Below, piece after piece: positions 5,944-6,316 of a DNA stretch of 6,316 bases. The notes under the pieces were generated by a model, which was given only the letters and a program-made list of their open reading frames with translations, did no database searches and was not told where the DNA came from. Source of the stretch: Pseudomonas sp. (GTDB taxonomy: Bacteria > Pseudomonadota > Gammaproteobacteria > Pseudomonadales > Pseudomonadaceae); NCBI GenBank assembly GCA_029240955.1, contig JARDZH010000132.1, forward strand, positions 1 to 6,316. Direction: 5' to 3'. Both the position numbers and the translations under genes were made by a program. Numbering within the stretch: the stretch's first letter is position 1; each line of letters opens with the position of its first letter.

Positions 5944-6316
5944 TCAGAGCTCGCGGCTCTGCCGGCTGACCTTGGCCATGGGCAGCGGGATCAGCTTGCC
6001 CATCGGCTCGCGACGCGCCTGGCGCAGGGGCCTGAGCCCTACCACCAGTTTGCGTGCGACCAGCAGATAAAAGCCGCCGCCGGGACTTTGCCGACCGTCA
6101 CCCAGGGATTCGAGCCCGGCCAGCCGTGCCTGCCATGCCGCTGAAGCAAGGGGCGGACGATAGCATCCGAAGCGGCGTTTCTCCAGCGCGAAGCCCAGCA
6201 GGTTGAGCCAGTCGGCGACCCGCGACGGTGAGATGCAACGCGCCTTGCGCAAGGCATCACGGGCAAATACATGGCGCAGGCCCCAGGTGCTCCACGGGTT
6301 GATGCCGATGATCAGC
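5944..6316 (-). CDS. Class I SAM-dependent methyltransferase-like protein, C-terminal 124 residues (5' end outside window)
   Basis: Only the C-terminal part is visible. It runs from the right edge (LIIGINPWSTWGLRH) to the TGA at 5944. The sequence LIIGINPWSTWGL, followed by SPSRVADWLNLLGF, RRFGCYRPP, GGGFYLLVARK and a basic tail ending RQSREL, matches the C-terminal end of the methyltransferase-domain protein that I recall lying directly before rnhA in Pseudomonas, next to gloB. The SAM-binding motifs would be upstream of the window, so activity cannot be judged here. The open frame continues past the ATG at 6252, which is internal and not the start. Substrate is unknown. The 69 bases to rnhA show no clear terminator, so co-transcription is possible. 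Confidence 0.82.
   Translation of the reverse strand, partial: LIIGINPWSTWGLRHVFARDALRKARCISPSRVADWLNLLGFALEKRRFGCYRPPLASAAWQARLAGLESLGDGRQSPGGGFYLLVARKLVVGLRPLRQARREPMGKLIPLPMAKVSRQSREL

Overview
The window looks like a chromosomal segment of a fluorescent Pseudomonas (P. syringae / P. fluorescens type). This rests on the high G+C, on the near-Pseudomonas-specific look of the ChrR-like and RNase HI proteins, and on the gene order methyltransferase - rnhA - dnaQ, which is the order I know from Pseudomonas genomes. Species cannot be fixed from the sequence alone. Almost everything is coded on the minus strand; the one exception is a 70-residue gene at 3754-3966.

Right part (4017-6316, minus strand, read right to left): the C-terminal end of a class I SAM-dependent methyltransferase-like protein, then rnhA (RNase HI), dnaQ (proofreading epsilon subunit of DNA polymerase III), and 13 bases after dnaQ a GNAT acetyltransferase that strongly resembles streptothricin acetyltransferases. 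This is a tight same-strand cluster combining replication housekeeping with one small accessory-type enzyme.

Middle (2829-4016): the small plus-strand gene of unknown function converges on the acetyltransferase. Behind it, a 229-base non-coding stretch carries two CCCGGGCA repeats and a strong stem-loop. A ChrR-type NAD(P)H-dependent FMN reductase (2955-3524) is divergent from the small gene.

Left part (1-2828): one very large minus-strand gene enters from the left edge. Its first 942 residues are an uninterrupted reading frame resembling the N-terminal half of the giant Pseudomonas proteins annotated as 'dermonecrotic toxin domain' / DUF6543. A short intergenic region with a candidate promoter and two LacI-family-like operator cores sits directly in front of it, so this toxin-like gene may be switched by a sugar-type repressor.

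The items most worth a second look are the toxin-like gene with a thrice-repeated internal motif, its paired operator-like palindromes, the Sat-like acetyltransferase behind dnaQ, and the structured leader of the 70-residue gene. I see no tRNA, rRNA, CRISPR array or insertion sequence.
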